This document shows, piece by piece, positions 43,638 through 52,803 of a stretch of 64,000 bases of DNA. The notes below the pieces were generated by a model. That model was not told the DNA's origin. It ran no database searches and was given only the letters and a program-made list of their open reading frames with translations. The DNA is taken from contig CARTIQ010000001.1 in the NCBI GenBank assembly GCA_949068525.1, positions 129,649 to 193,648 on the forward strand. The letters are read 5' to 3'. The translations under genes and the position numbers were made by a program. Position 1 is the stretch's first letter, and each line of letters opens with the position of its first letter. The DNA comes from an uncultured Eubacteriales bacterium. GTDB lineage: Bacteria; Bacillota; Clostridia; Oscillospirales; Acutalibacteraceae.

Positions 43638-44206
43638 TGGAGATAAAGGTCGGCTTTGCTATGTGCGGATCTTTTTGCACGTTTTCAAAGGCCATCCCTC
43701 AAATGGAATTGTTAGTCGAATCTGGATACGACGTTTTACCCATTATGTCTCACATGGCGTACTCCACCGACACCAGATTTGGCAAAGCTGCGGACTTTCG
43801 AAAAAAAATAGAGGGCATTTGCCAAAAGGAGATAATTCACACAATAGAAAGTGCGGAACCTATTGGGCCCAAAAAATTAACGGACATAATGATTATTGCT
43901 CCGTGCACCGGGAATACTTTAAGTAAGCTCACAAATTCTACAATAGACACCCCTGTAACGATGGCGGTAAAATCCCACTTGCGAGGCCAGCGTCCCGTTT
44001 TGATCGCGCTTGCCACAAACGACGGACTGGCTGGTGGTGCTCAAAATCTTGGTGCGATGCTTAGCAGAAAAAATTTTTATTTTGTGCCAATGTCGCAAGA
44101 TGATCCCATCAAAAAGCCGGCCTCCTTGGTTGCGCACTTTAACCTTATCGTCCCTGCCATGGAGTCGGCATTTATGGGGTACCAAATTCAGCCACTTTTT
44201 AGATAG
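43634..44206 (+). CDS. dpaB: dipicolinate synthase subunit B (flavoprotein)
   Basis: A 190-residue flavoprotein-type subunit (SpoVFB). VGFAMCGSFCTFSKAIPQME matches the family start, and IIAPCTGNTLSKLTNSTIDTPVTMA the flavin-binding loop. Its ATG overlaps the dpaA stop (ATGATGG/TGA) behind GGAGG, so translation is coupled. Confidence 0.94.
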   Translation: MMEIKVGFAMCGSFCTFSKAIPQMELLVESGYDVLPIMSHMAYSTDTRFGKAADFRKKIEGICQKEIIHTIESAEPIGPKKLTDIMIIAPCTGNTLSKLTNSTIDTPVTMAVKSHLRGQRPVLIALATNDGLAGGAQNLGAMLSRKNFYFVPMSQDDPIKKPASLVAHFNLIVPAMESAFMGYQIQPLFR

Positions 44207-44296
44207 CTTACCTTTTTTAGTAGCTCGCCGCGTCGCTTTTTTGGTGACTTTATGATATAATTTTAAATAATGCATTGATGAAAAGGGCTGATTATA

Positions 44297-45073
44297 ATGA
44301 AAATGCTTGCTATTGGCGATGTTGTTGGCAGCATAGGTTGCAATTTTTTGCGGGAGCAACTTGCCGATTTGAGAAAAGCTTACGAAATAGATTTGGTTAT
44401 TGCTAATGGAGAAAATTCGGCCGAAGGAAATGGGATTACTCCGTTTTCTGCCGATTATCTTTTTAAAAGCGGTGTAGACGTCATCACAGCGGGGAATCAC
44501 TCTTTTAGACGGCGCGAAATCTTTAAAACCTTTAGTAGTGAGCCTCACCTGATTCGGCCAGCTAATTATCCTTCCAGAAACACCCCAGGTAGCGGCGTTT
44601 GCACTCTAGACGTCAACAAAAGCAAAGTGATTATCATAAATCTTATGGGCACAATATTTATGGAGAACCTTGATTGCCCCTTTAAAACGGCCGATCGGAT
44701 CCTTGCTAATGCCGGTAGTGATGCGATTGTCATTGTGGACTTCCATGCCGAAGCGACTTCCGAAAAGCGAGCTTTGGGGTTTTATCTTGACGGCCGGATC
44801 TCTGCCCTTTTTGGCACGCACACTCATGTCCCAACTGCCGATGAATGCATTCTTCCGCGTGGGACCGGCTATATTACTGATGTTGGCATGGCTGGCGTAA
44901 TAGATTCTGCTCTCGGCGTACGAGTTGACCTGGTGATTCGTAAGATTAAGACAAAAATGCCTGTCCGTTTTGAAAACGCAACCGGAAAATGTAAGTTGGA
45001 TTGTATAATTTTTGACATTGATGAATCTACAAAAAAAACACAAAGGATAAAAAGGTTGACAATTACTGGATAA
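44297..45073 (+). CDS. ymdB: YmdB-family metallophosphoesterase
   Basis: A 258-residue calcineurin-type phosphoesterase of the TIGR00282/YmdB group. Metal motifs are GDVVGSIG, NGENSAEG, TAGNHSF and DFHAEATSEK, plus FGTHTHVPTAD. In Bacillus subtilis YmdB hydrolyses cyclic nucleotides and influences motility versus biofilm. The usual NHTW is NHSF here. AAAGGG precedes the ATG. It lies between two sporulation units. Confidence 0.92.
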   Translation: MKMLAIGDVVGSIGCNFLREQLADLRKAYEIDLVIANGENSAEGNGITPFSADYLFKSGVDVITAGNHSFRRREIFKTFSSEPHLIRPANYPSRNTPGSGVCTLDVNKSKVIIINLMGTIFMENLDCPFKTADRILANAGSDAIVIVDFHAEATSEKRALGFYLDGRISALFGTHTHVPTADECILPRGTGYITDVGMAGVIDSALGVRVDLVIRKIKTKMPVRFENATGKCKLDCIIFDIDESTKKTQRIKRLTITG

Positions 45074-45285
45074 TTTTGTGCTTGTTTTGTACAAAATAAA
45101 CTTGGTAATTTATTAATTATTCGCGCTCCCTTGGCAAATAATAAAAAATTACTCCGTGTTTCGATAGGATTTAACGAAAATGAAAAATAACATAAATTTT
45201 ATTTTAAAATCTATTGCAAAATATAGAAATTGCATATATTATATTATCGAAGACGTAATATCATACTAAAAATGGAGGATTTAAT

Positions 45286-45546
45286 ATGGAAATTCTAAAG
45301 GTTTCGTCAAAATCGGCTCCAAATTCCGTTGCTGGCGCGATTGCTGGCGTCATACGTGAACATAATTCTGTGGAAATTCAGGCAGTTGGAGCCAGTGCGG
45401 TTAATCAGGCCATCAAAGCCATCGCAATTGCTCGCGGATACCTGGCTCCAACGGGGGTCGAGTTGATTTGCATCCCAGCATTTGTGAATGTTACCATCGA
45501 TGGCGAAGACCGCACAGCGGTAAAACTCGTGGTAGAAACAAAATAA
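45286..45546 (+). CDS. spoVS: stage V sporulation protein S
   Basis: The 86-residue SpoVS protein is small and highly conserved, with an ALBA-like fold: EILKVSSKSAPNSVAGAIAG, EIQAVGASAVNQAIKAIAIA and DRTAVKLVVE. It is needed for completing sporulation and coat assembly. TGGAGGATTTAAT precedes the ATG. It is a single-gene unit. Confidence 0.97.
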   Translation: MEILKVSSKSAPNSVAGAIAGVIREHNSVEIQAVGASAVNQAIKAIAIARGYLAPTGVELICIPAFVNVTIDGEDRTAVKLVVETK

Positions 45547-45570
45547 TCACTATTTAAACCAACAAAACAA

Positions 45571-45606
45571 AAGCCCGCACTTTTATATTTTAGTGCGGGC
45601 TTTTTT
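45571..45606. terminator. strong bidirectional terminator between spoVS and ftsZ
   Basis: AAGCCCGCACT and AGTGCGGGCTT form a perfect stem with a T-run on the plus side. On the minus side TTTTGTTTTG serves ftsZ. Confidence 0.92.
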
Positions 45607-45638
45607 GCTATACGCCTTGCTTCGCAATTGCCTTCGCT

Positions 45639-46817
45639 TTACTTGCGGTTAAAAATCGACATTATATCGTAAAAAGTGTCGTCTTCTTCCTCAAGGCTCA
45701 CAGCCTGGCCTGGCCTGGTTTCTTTAAGATATTTACCTGAGTCATCACTATTCTTGCTCTCCAAATTGCCATTTATGCCAGAAGTAATCGGGTGTTTTTC
45801 GTTTTTATTATTAACAAATTTGCCTGCGTAGGCTAACTTTGGGTCGGATTTTAAGTTCGAGACATCGGAAAATCCCGTTGCAATAACAGTAACACTCATC
45901 TCGTCTTCCATATTTTCGTCAAAGGCCGCACCCCATATGATATTGGCCTCTTGATCTGCCTGTTCTGCAATCATTGTAGAAGCCGTTTCAATCTCATCCA
46001 GCCCAATGTCCGGCGAAGAAGTAATGTTTATTATAACTCCCTTTGCACCGTTTATTGCCGTCTCCAAAAGTGGGCTCGAGATCGCCATATTAGCCGCCAC
46101 TTCTGCCTTATCCTTGCCAGAAGCTCTTCCAACACCCATATGTGCGTACCCAGCGTCCTTCATAACGGCAGTTACATCCGCAAAGTCCAAATTAACAAGG
46201 CCCGGCAACAAGATTAAATCCGAAATGCTCTGCACACCTTGTCGCAAAACATCATCTGCAACAGAAAATGCGTTAAGCAACGTTATCCTCTGTTCGCTGG
46301 CATATTTTAGACGTTCATTCGGGATTATCACCAAAGAATCCACGTGCTCCCTAAGGTTTGCTATTCCGTTTTCGGCCTGCTCCATTCTTCTTTTTCCCTC
46401 AAACGCAAATGGTTTCGTCACGATTCCAATAGTTAAAATGCCCATTTCCCTTGCAATTTTAGCAACAACCGGTGCAGCACCTGTTCCGGTTCCTCCACCC
46501 ATTCCGGCTGTAATAAAGACCATATCTGTTCCTTTTATAGCTTGGGCGATTTCTTCTCGGCTTTCTTCTGCCGATTTCTGGCCGATTTCCGGTTTAGAAC
46601 CAGCACCTTTTCCGCTTGTAATTTTTTCTCCTATTTGAATTTTAGTGCCGGCCTTCGAGCGCTGCAGAGCCTGCTTGTCCGTATTAACAGAGACAAACTC
46701 AACACACTTAACCCCCGAAGTCACCATTCTATCAAGAGCATTGCCGCCGCCGCCACCTACTCCTATAACTTTAATTTGAACTATATTATCCAAATTATTT
46801 TCCAACTCAAATGGCAT
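45639..46817 (-). CDS. ftsZ: cell division protein FtsZ
   Basis: The tubulin-like ring protein, 392 residues. GVGGGGGNALDRM is the N-terminal glycine loop, GGMGGGTGTGAAPVVA the tubulin signature, and GKDKAEVAANMAI and RVIATGF-type segments follow. A variable linker and a C-terminal tail (DTFYDIMSIFNRK) for partner binding end the protein. AGGAGG precedes the ATG. It is the last gene of the dcw cluster, with ftsA missing before it. Confidence 0.97.
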   Translation of the reverse strand: MPFELENNLDNIVQIKVIGVGGGGGNALDRMVTSGVKCVEFVSVNTDKQALQRSKAGTKIQIGEKITSGKGAGSKPEIGQKSAEESREEIAQAIKGTDMVFITAGMGGGTGTGAAPVVAKIAREMGILTIGIVTKPFAFEGKRRMEQAENGIANLREHVDSLVIIPNERLKYASEQRITLLNAFSVADDVLRQGVQSISDLILLPGLVNLDFADVTAVMKDAGYAHMGVGRASGKDKAEVAANMAISSPLLETAINGAKGVIINITSSPDIGLDEIETASTMIAEQADQEANIIWGAAFDENMEDEMSVTVIATGFSDVSNLKSDPKLAYAGKFVNNKNEKHPITSGINGNLESKNSDDSGKYLKETRPGQAVSLEEEDDTFYDIMSIFNRK

Positions 46818-47030
46818 TTAATGTACCTCCTGTTTTACAAATATCTTTCACACAAAAACCTACAAAGCATCTTACTTTTTAATTTAACACATTACTATAA
46901 AAATTTCAAGATATTTAATAAAATTTATTTCTTTTTTAGCACAAAAAATGAATTTTGTATACATTCTCACCATACAATTTGAGGTATTACCACTATCTTC
47001 AAATCAAATTATAATCATAAACGCACAAAA

Positions 47031-47828
47031 TTAATATTCCGGGGCAAAATACGATCGGTTTTCTTCAAAAACTTCCGAAAGATCCAACGTTCCGCTTTCT
47101 GCCGCGCCCAACTTAGTGTTTATGATTTCTGCCGCCGTTTTTATTTTATAATCCATGTTCTCGTAAAAACCAAAATTTATCCTTATACGGCTGTCATAAT
47201 TAGCCAAAAACAAATGCCCATTATTAAAGTCTATTTCAGTCGTTTTTTCAAGATTACTCGCTTTCATTTTTTCAATAAATTCCAATATCTTTTTCTCTAC
47301 CGACTTATCCTTATATCTAATTTTTTTGCCGACCTCAAAGGATTCCAAATCTATCCCTTTTAAAAGAATTAGTCCCTCTTCGGGGGCATCCGAAACCTCC
47401 AAAACCTTGCCTTTGCCACTTATTGCTATGTACTCTCCGGCAGACTCTATATCGAATACTTTACTTGCCCTCTTTACATTTATAAAGATGGCATCCGGAA
47501 AAATTTTTTCAATCTCTACACAAGCCACGTCTACAATCGCTCTCTCAAGCCTTTTGCTAACAACTTTTTCGTCTATAAAAAAAAGATTGTCGCCCTGATT
47601 TATGCCTAAGTTCTCATAAACCGCGTCCCTTACCTCTACACCGATGTCATTGGTATTCACGTCTATATGCTTCACTCGAAAAAGAATCATCGAAGAAAAA
47701 AGCAAACACACAGCAGAAATCGCGCAAAATATCGCACAATAAATCAGCCGTGATCTTATTTTATAATTAATCGCCAAATCCACATTTTTGACTTTTGCTG
47801 TTCTTTTTTTCTGTTTAAACTTCTTCAT
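47031..47828 (-). CDS. ftsQ: cell division protein FtsQ/DivIB
   Basis: A bitopic protein of 265 residues: a basic N-terminus (KKFKQKKRTAKVK), one membrane helix (about 29-52), then a POTRA domain (VKHIDVNTNDIGV) and the FtsQ/DivIB beta domain. It belongs to the FtsQLB module that activates septal synthesis. The call rests on topology and cluster position, as FtsQ is poorly conserved. Confidence 0.87.
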   Translation of the reverse strand: MKKFKQKKRTAKVKNVDLAINYKIRSRLIYCAIFCAISAVCLLFSSMILFRVKHIDVNTNDIGVEVRDAVYENLGINQGDNLFFIDEKVVSKRLERAIVDVACVEIEKIFPDAIFINVKRASKVFDIESAGEYIAISGKGKVLEVSDAPEEGLILLKGIDLESFEVGKKIRYKDKSVEKKILEFIEKMKASNLEKTTEIDFNNGHLFLANYDSRIRINFGFYENMDYKIKTAAEIINTKLGAAESGTLDLSEVFEENRSYFAPEY

Positions 47829-47834
47829 AAAATC

Positions 47835-49094
47835 TTAGATCCTCTTTACATTCGCTCCCAAATGGCGTAGATTTTGTACAAAATTCTCATAACCCCTGTC
47901 CAAATGCTCCACTCCGGTTATAGTAGTTCTTCCCTCTGCGGCCATTGCGGCAATAGCCAAAGATGCTGCTCCTCGCAAGTCTTTTGCCTCTAAATTTTCT
48001 CCTCCTTGCAACTTATTCACGCCCTTTACCACCGCTATTTTGTCCATAACCTTAATGTCTGCACCCAACTTTATAAGCTCTTCTGCATGTTTATATCGAT
48101 TTTTGAAGATATTCTCGACAAACATACAGCTACCATCAGAAATAGAAGCCAAAACCATAAACAAAGCCTGTGCATCTGTTGGAAAGCCTGGGTAAGGCTT
48201 CGTTACAATTTCTCTAATCGGTGCCAATCTTTTATTTCCCGCCAAAAGCCGCACGGATTCTTCGGCCGCACTCACATCGCATCCAATCTTCTTAAATACC
48301 TCTAACATACTCTGCATATGCTGTGGAACTACACTTTGCACCCTTATGTCTCCGCCCACAGCGGCAGCTGCTGCCAAAAAGGTAACCGCTACGATTCTGT
48401 CGGGGATAACCCTATGCTCCGCTCCAGATAATCTCTCAACTCCAACTATCTTAATCTCATTCTGACCGGCTCCTTCTATCCTTGCTCCACATTTTATCAA
48501 AAAATCGCACAAATCGCAAATTTCTGGTTCGCGCGCGGCATTGTTGATTATAGTTTTGCCTTTGGCCAAAACCGCCGCCAGTATGATATTCTCCGTTGCC
48601 CCCACGCTTGGAAGCGGTAGAGTTATCTCTGCACCTTTGAATTTGTCTTCTAGCTCACAAAACAGCATTTTATCTTGGTTTTCAATTTTTAGTCCCATCT
48701 GCGAAAGTGCTGCCAAATGCCAATCTATCGGCCGTGGCCCCAGTTTGCATCCGCCCGGAACACACAGCTCTGCTCGGCCCATTCTTGCTGATAGCGCGCC
48801 TAAAAAAAGTATAGATGATCTTATTTTTTTCATCATTTCTTTGTAGATCTTAAAGCCACAAACTTCGGTTGAATCTATTAGTACGCTATCTTTTTCTTTT
48901 AGGACTTTTGCCCCCAAGCTCTTTAAAATCTCCAGCGTGACGTCCACATCCGACAAATCCGGACAATTCTCAATGGTACAAATGCCATCGCAAAGGAGCG
49001 TTGCTGTTAATATTGGTAGCGCGCTGTTTTTGGACCCCTGGACCAAGACCTCGCCTGATAACCGCTCTGTATGTTCTACTACTAATTTTTCCAC
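47835..49094 (-). CDS. murA: UDP-N-acetylglucosamine 1-carboxyvinyltransferase
   Basis: The first committed step of peptidoglycan synthesis: it transfers enolpyruvate from PEP to UDP-GlcNAc. About 419 residues. VQGSKNSALPIL is the family start motif. ELCVPGGCKLGPRPIDWHL contains the catalytic Cys (fosfomycin target). FPTDAQALF and RGAASLAIAAMAA are also typical. I chose GTG at 49094 with GGAG eight bases upstream; a GTG at 49115 is less plausible. Confidence 0.96.
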   Translation of the reverse strand: MEKLVVEHTERLSGEVLVQGSKNSALPILTATLLCDGICTIENCPDLSDVDVTLEILKSLGAKVLKEKDSVLIDSTEVCGFKIYKEMMKKIRSSILFLGALSARMGRAELCVPGGCKLGPRPIDWHLAALSQMGLKIENQDKMLFCELEDKFKGAEITLPLPSVGATENIILAAVLAKGKTIINNAAREPEICDLCDFLIKCGARIEGAGQNEIKIVGVERLSGAEHRVIPDRIVAVTFLAAAAAVGGDIRVQSVVPQHMQSMLEVFKKIGCDVSAAEESVRLLAGNKRLAPIREIVTKPYPGFPTDAQALFMVLASISDGSCMFVENIFKNRYKHAEELIKLGADIKVMDKIAVVKGVNKLQGGENLEAKDLRGAASLAIAAMAAEGRTTITGVEHLDRGYENFVQNLRHLGANVKRI

Positions 49095-49196
49095 TCTGAC
49101 CACTCCGTCCGGCACGTATTTTATCAGCGTTTCACTGATTTTATACTATGCCCTCTGGAATGTTTTTGTGAATCCGATTTTGTCGCGTTTTAGACG

Positions 49197-50312
49197 TTAC
49201 CCGACTGTTTTTTTTATTATAGAATAAATCCGCTGGTTTGCGTCATATATGGCCATTTTCTTCGCATTTTTTTGAAATTCTCGCATAATTTCTGGGTGTG
49301 ACAATAGCTCATTCACCTTTTTTGTGAGCAATTCGCCGGTTAAGTCTCGCTCCTCTATGACGCTAGCTGCGTGGTTATTCACAAGTGCCATTGCATTGTG
49401 GGACTGGTGATTTTCCGCAACGTTTGGCGATGGTATCAAAATAGAAGCTTTACCCTGCGCCTGAATCTCGCTCAGAGTGATGGCCCCCGCACGGCAGATA
49501 ACCAAATCGGCCGCTGCCAAGCATGTTGGCATGTTTTCGATATACTCTCTTATGTCCAAATTCGTGTGCGCCGATATTTTTACACCTTTTTTCTCTAACT
49601 CCGGCAGAAACCACTGTCCATACTGCCCGTAAGCGTGAATATGCTGGAATTTATCCGCTTTTGTCGTCTCTGCAATTAAATCGGCCACAGCCTCATTAAT
49701 TTTTCTTGCGCCTAAGCTGCCCCCAAAAGACAGCACCACCGGTCGATTGTCTAACATCAGCTTTGCTCTAGCCTCTTGCTGCGTCATTTGGGCAATTTCT
49801 TTTCTTATGGGGTTTCCGGTTATCTCTACTTTGCATCTTTTGTCAAAAAATTTTCGCGCCTCCCCCACCGCCAGCATCACGCACTCCGCTTTGTGTGCCA
49901 ACATCTTTGTTGTTATTCCTGGAAACGCGTTTTGTTCATGAATTATTATTGGGACACCAATCTGTGCGGCTTTTCGCAAAATTGGACCACTCACGTAGCC
50001 CCCTGTGCCTACGCAGATGTCCGGCTTGAAGTGCTCAATTATCTTTTTTGACTCCACACTTGCAGTTACAACCCTTTTCAACGTTATTATGTTCTTTTTT
50101 AAGCCTGTCAAATTAAGCTTTCGGCTAAATCCAGAAATTTTTATGCCTCTAAAATCTAGCCCTGCCTGCTTCACAAGCCTTTCTTCCATCCCGCCAATAG
50201 CTCCAACATACAATATCTGTGCGTCTGGCTGAACTTCTCTTGTATATTCCGCCACAGCCAGGGCCGGATTTATATGCCCCGCTGTACCGCCGCCCGCAAA
50301 AATAATTCTCAT
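49197..50312 (-). CDS. murG: UDP-GlcNAc--undecaprenyl-PP-MurNAc-pentapeptide GlcNAc transferase
   Basis: The 371-residue glycosyltransferase makes lipid II from lipid I. RIIFAGGGTAGHINPALAVAE is the first G-loop, LSFGGSLGARKINEAV the second, and RAGAITLSEIQAQGKASILIPSP the nucleotide-sugar site. The ATG at 50312 gives the typical N-terminus; no strong ribosome site is visible. Confidence 0.96.
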   Translation of the reverse strand: MRIIFAGGGTAGHINPALAVAEYTREVQPDAQILYVGAIGGMEERLVKQAGLDFRGIKISGFSRKLNLTGLKKNIITLKRVVTASVESKKIIEHFKPDICVGTGGYVSGPILRKAAQIGVPIIIHEQNAFPGITTKMLAHKAECVMLAVGEARKFFDKRCKVEITGNPIRKEIAQMTQQEARAKLMLDNRPVVLSFGGSLGARKINEAVADLIAETTKADKFQHIHAYGQYGQWFLPELEKKGVKISAHTNLDIREYIENMPTCLAAADLVICRAGAITLSEIQAQGKASILIPSPNVAENHQSHNAMALVNNHAASVIEERDLTGELLTKKVNELLSHPEIMREFQKNAKKMAIYDANQRIYSIIKKTVG

Positions 50313-50329
50313 CGTACTCGCCACTTTCG

Positions 50330-51619
50330 TTAGGTTTTTTCTATTTTTGACGTTCTGGATATCGACAAAACTATGCCCATCTGTACAAGAAGCATAACCA
50401 GTGATGTACCGCCATAGCTGAAGAATGGTAAACTTATTCCTGTGTTTGGGATGGTGTTTGTTACGACGAATATGTTCAAGATCACCTGCAGGCCGACCTG
50501 TGCCGTGAGCCCTATGCCTAGCAATGTGCCAAATTTGTCTTTAGCCCGCATCGATATCATAATTCCGCGCCAAATCAGCATTGCAAACAGAATTAGAATT
50601 ATCAGCGCCCCGATAAACCCCAGCTCTTCGCAAACTACCGAAAAAATAAAGTCGTTCTGCGGTTCCGGAATATAGAGATATTTTTGCCGCGACTGTCCGA
50701 GCCCCAGCCCCCACAGGCCTCCAGACCCTATTGCATAGAGTCCCTGCTTTGTTTGCCACGTATCTACGTTTGGGTTACTTGTGAATGGGTCCAGCCATCC
50801 TTGCACACGACCATTTGCGTAGCCTAATTTATCTGTAAACAGCACTACATAACCAACTGCGGCCAGTGCTATTGCCAAGACCAGCCCAAACCATCGCAAT
50901 TTTACCCCGCCGATGTAAAGCATTCCACCGGCTAACAGCACCACTATGATTAAGCACGAAATATGCGGCTCCAGATACAATAAAAACGCCGTGAAAGCTA
51001 GTATTATGCCGTATGGCAGAATCCCATATTTGAAAGTGCCCATCCTCTTAAAGTTTACCGAGATAAAGTGCGCAAACGACAGCACAATCGCGAATTTCGT
51101 TATCTCCGACGCCTGAAATCCGATTGGGCCAAGCGGGATCCACCTGTGGACACCGTTTACCATTGGCATGAAGAGCACCACAACCAGCAACACGAACGAT
51201 ATTCCCAATATGGGGAGAGCGAACTTGTGGAAGTGGTGGTAGTCAAAATAAGAAACTGCAATCATGGCGATAACTCCGATAACCGCCCAAATCAACTGAC
51301 TTCTTATAAAGTAGTAACTGTCGCCATTTTTATAGTAATAGGCGTTTGGGTAAGACGCCGAAAACATCATCACAAGGCCAACTACGAGTACCGCCATGTT
51401 TATAAAAAAGAACGGCATATCTAGACCAGACCGCATGGAAAACATCTTTAGTTTATTTTTTACTGGGTTGAACCCCCTTGAGACCGTCGCTAAACCGCCA
51501 AATTTAAAGCCAAAATACGGCTTCTTTGCCTTGTTAGATCGCGCTTTTGCAGCCCTTGAGCTAGGCCTATTTTCTTGACATCCACTAGACCGTGGCGCTC
51601 TGCTGTAATTTTTGCTCAT
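50330..51619 (-). CDS. ftsW: FtsW-type SEDS glycosyltransferase
   Basis: A 429-residue SEDS polymerase with about ten membrane helices that extends septal glycan strands with the cognate PBP. Conserved motifs: GVHRWIPLGPIGFQASEITKFA, LYLEPHISCLII, GSGGLWGLGLGQS, and SLPFFSYGGTSLV. The N-terminus carries a basic, Ser/Arg/Lys-rich extension of about 60 residues. GGGGGCAAGAAG precedes the ATG. Confidence 0.95.
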   Translation of the reverse strand: MSKNYSRAPRSSGCQENRPSSRAAKARSNKAKKPYFGFKFGGLATVSRGFNPVKNKLKMFSMRSGLDMPFFFINMAVLVVGLVMMFSASYPNAYYYKNGDSYYFIRSQLIWAVIGVIAMIAVSYFDYHHFHKFALPILGISFVLLVVVLFMPMVNGVHRWIPLGPIGFQASEITKFAIVLSFAHFISVNFKRMGTFKYGILPYGIILAFTAFLLYLEPHISCLIIVVLLAGGMLYIGGVKLRWFGLVLAIALAAVGYVVLFTDKLGYANGRVQGWLDPFTSNPNVDTWQTKQGLYAIGSGGLWGLGLGQSRQKYLYIPEPQNDFIFSVVCEELGFIGALIILILFAMLIWRGIMISMRAKDKFGTLLGIGLTAQVGLQVILNIFVVTNTIPNTGISLPFFSYGGTSLVMLLVQMGIVLSISRTSKIEKT

Positions 51620-51660
51620 TCTTCTTGCCCCCTTATTGTCCCGAATCTTCGTGGTACCCA

Positions 51661-52701
51661 TCAAAGTCCATACGCTGTCAGAATGACCGCTAATGCTCCC
51701 AGCACTACCGTAATTACATTAAACACGATGCAAATTTTTGCCTCACTCCAACCACAAATCTCAAAATGATGGTGCAGCGGGCTCATTTTGAAGAGGCGGT
51801 TTCCCTTCGTTACCTTAAAATACGCCACCTGCAGGATTACCGAGAACATCTCCAGCACGTACACTCCGCCAATTATCGGCAACATCACCGGTAAATCCAG
51901 CGTGAATGCTAGCGCGCAAATTAATCCTCCTAAGAACAGTGAGCCCGTGTCTCCCATGAATACTTTTGCAGGGTAAATGTTGAATATCAAAAATCCCAGA
52001 CATCCGCCGACTAGCGCACCTGAAACTATACTAATATTAAATATATGTAGAAAATTCGATATCAGCATAAAAAACGTTGCACCGAAAAACGTGATCGACG
52101 TACACAGGCCGTCAATTCCGTCCGTTAAATTTACCGCGTTCACCATGCCAACTATCAGCAATGATGCCATCGGCCAATATAATACACCTAAGTCAACCCT
52201 GCCAAAGAACGGTATGGTCGTCGACGTTGCTCCAAGTCCCCCCTGCAACACTTCCGCGCAATAAATCGACAGCAGGTATGATCCTACAACCAAAAATTGC
52301 ATGAGGAGCTTTTGCCCAGCAGTTAACCCCAAATTGCGCTTTCTTACCACCTTTACATAGTCGTCCAAAAAACCGATTGCGCCGTATGCTAGGGCCATCA
52401 AGAGGCCAGATACAGTTTTTTGCATTATGAGCGGTGGCTCTTGCAGGTGCAGTGTATTTTGGGCAACTAAAACGTAATACAACGGCATTATTATGAGAAT
52501 TGTTGCGTATATTCCAATAACGAAAATTACTCCGCCCATTGTAGGGGTACCCTGCTTGTTTTCGTGCCACGATGGCCCGATTTTTAGTATAGTTTGGCCG
52601 TATTTGAGCTTTTGAAGGTACGGTATAATCTTCTTCCCTAAAAAATATGTGATTAAAAACGAGGCTACTATCGCAAAAATCACCCATATGTTTGCTATCA
52701 T
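51661..52701 (-). CDS. mraY: phospho-N-acetylmuramoyl-pentapeptide transferase
   Basis: A 346-residue, ten-helix membrane enzyme that makes lipid I. GTPTMGGVIFV, GFLDDYVKVVRKRNLGL (catalytic Asp pair), NLTDGIDGLC and the MSPLHHHFE loop are all present. AAAGGTGG lies about nine bases before the ATG at 52701. Confidence 0.97.
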   Translation of the reverse strand: MIANIWVIFAIVASFLITYFLGKKIIPYLQKLKYGQTILKIGPSWHENKQGTPTMGGVIFVIGIYATILIIMPLYYVLVAQNTLHLQEPPLIMQKTVSGLLMALAYGAIGFLDDYVKVVRKRNLGLTAGQKLLMQFLVVGSYLLSIYCAEVLQGGLGATSTTIPFFGRVDLGVLYWPMASLLIVGMVNAVNLTDGIDGLCTSITFFGATFFMLISNFLHIFNISIVSGALVGGCLGFLIFNIYPAKVFMGDTGSLFLGGLICALAFTLDLPVMLPIIGGVYVLEMFSVILQVAYFKVTKGNRLFKMSPLHHHFEICGWSEAKICIVFNVITVVLGALAVILTAYGL

Positions 52702-52803
52702 ACCGCCTGCCACCTTTCTAAACCTGCCTTTTGTTGATTAAACTACTACAATTATAGCACATTTTTTGAACCTTTGCTCATGGTACGTAAATTTTCCTTT
52801 TTT

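Noticed and set aside
43919..44548. 209-codon minus-strand frame across dpaB and ymdB
   Set aside because: It overlaps two well-identified genes on the other strand and has no recognisable motif.
45166..45190. AGGATTT at 45166 upstream of spoVS as a sigma-H -35 element
   Set aside because: No GAAT-type -10 box at the required distance; only GAAAAAT at too short a spacing.
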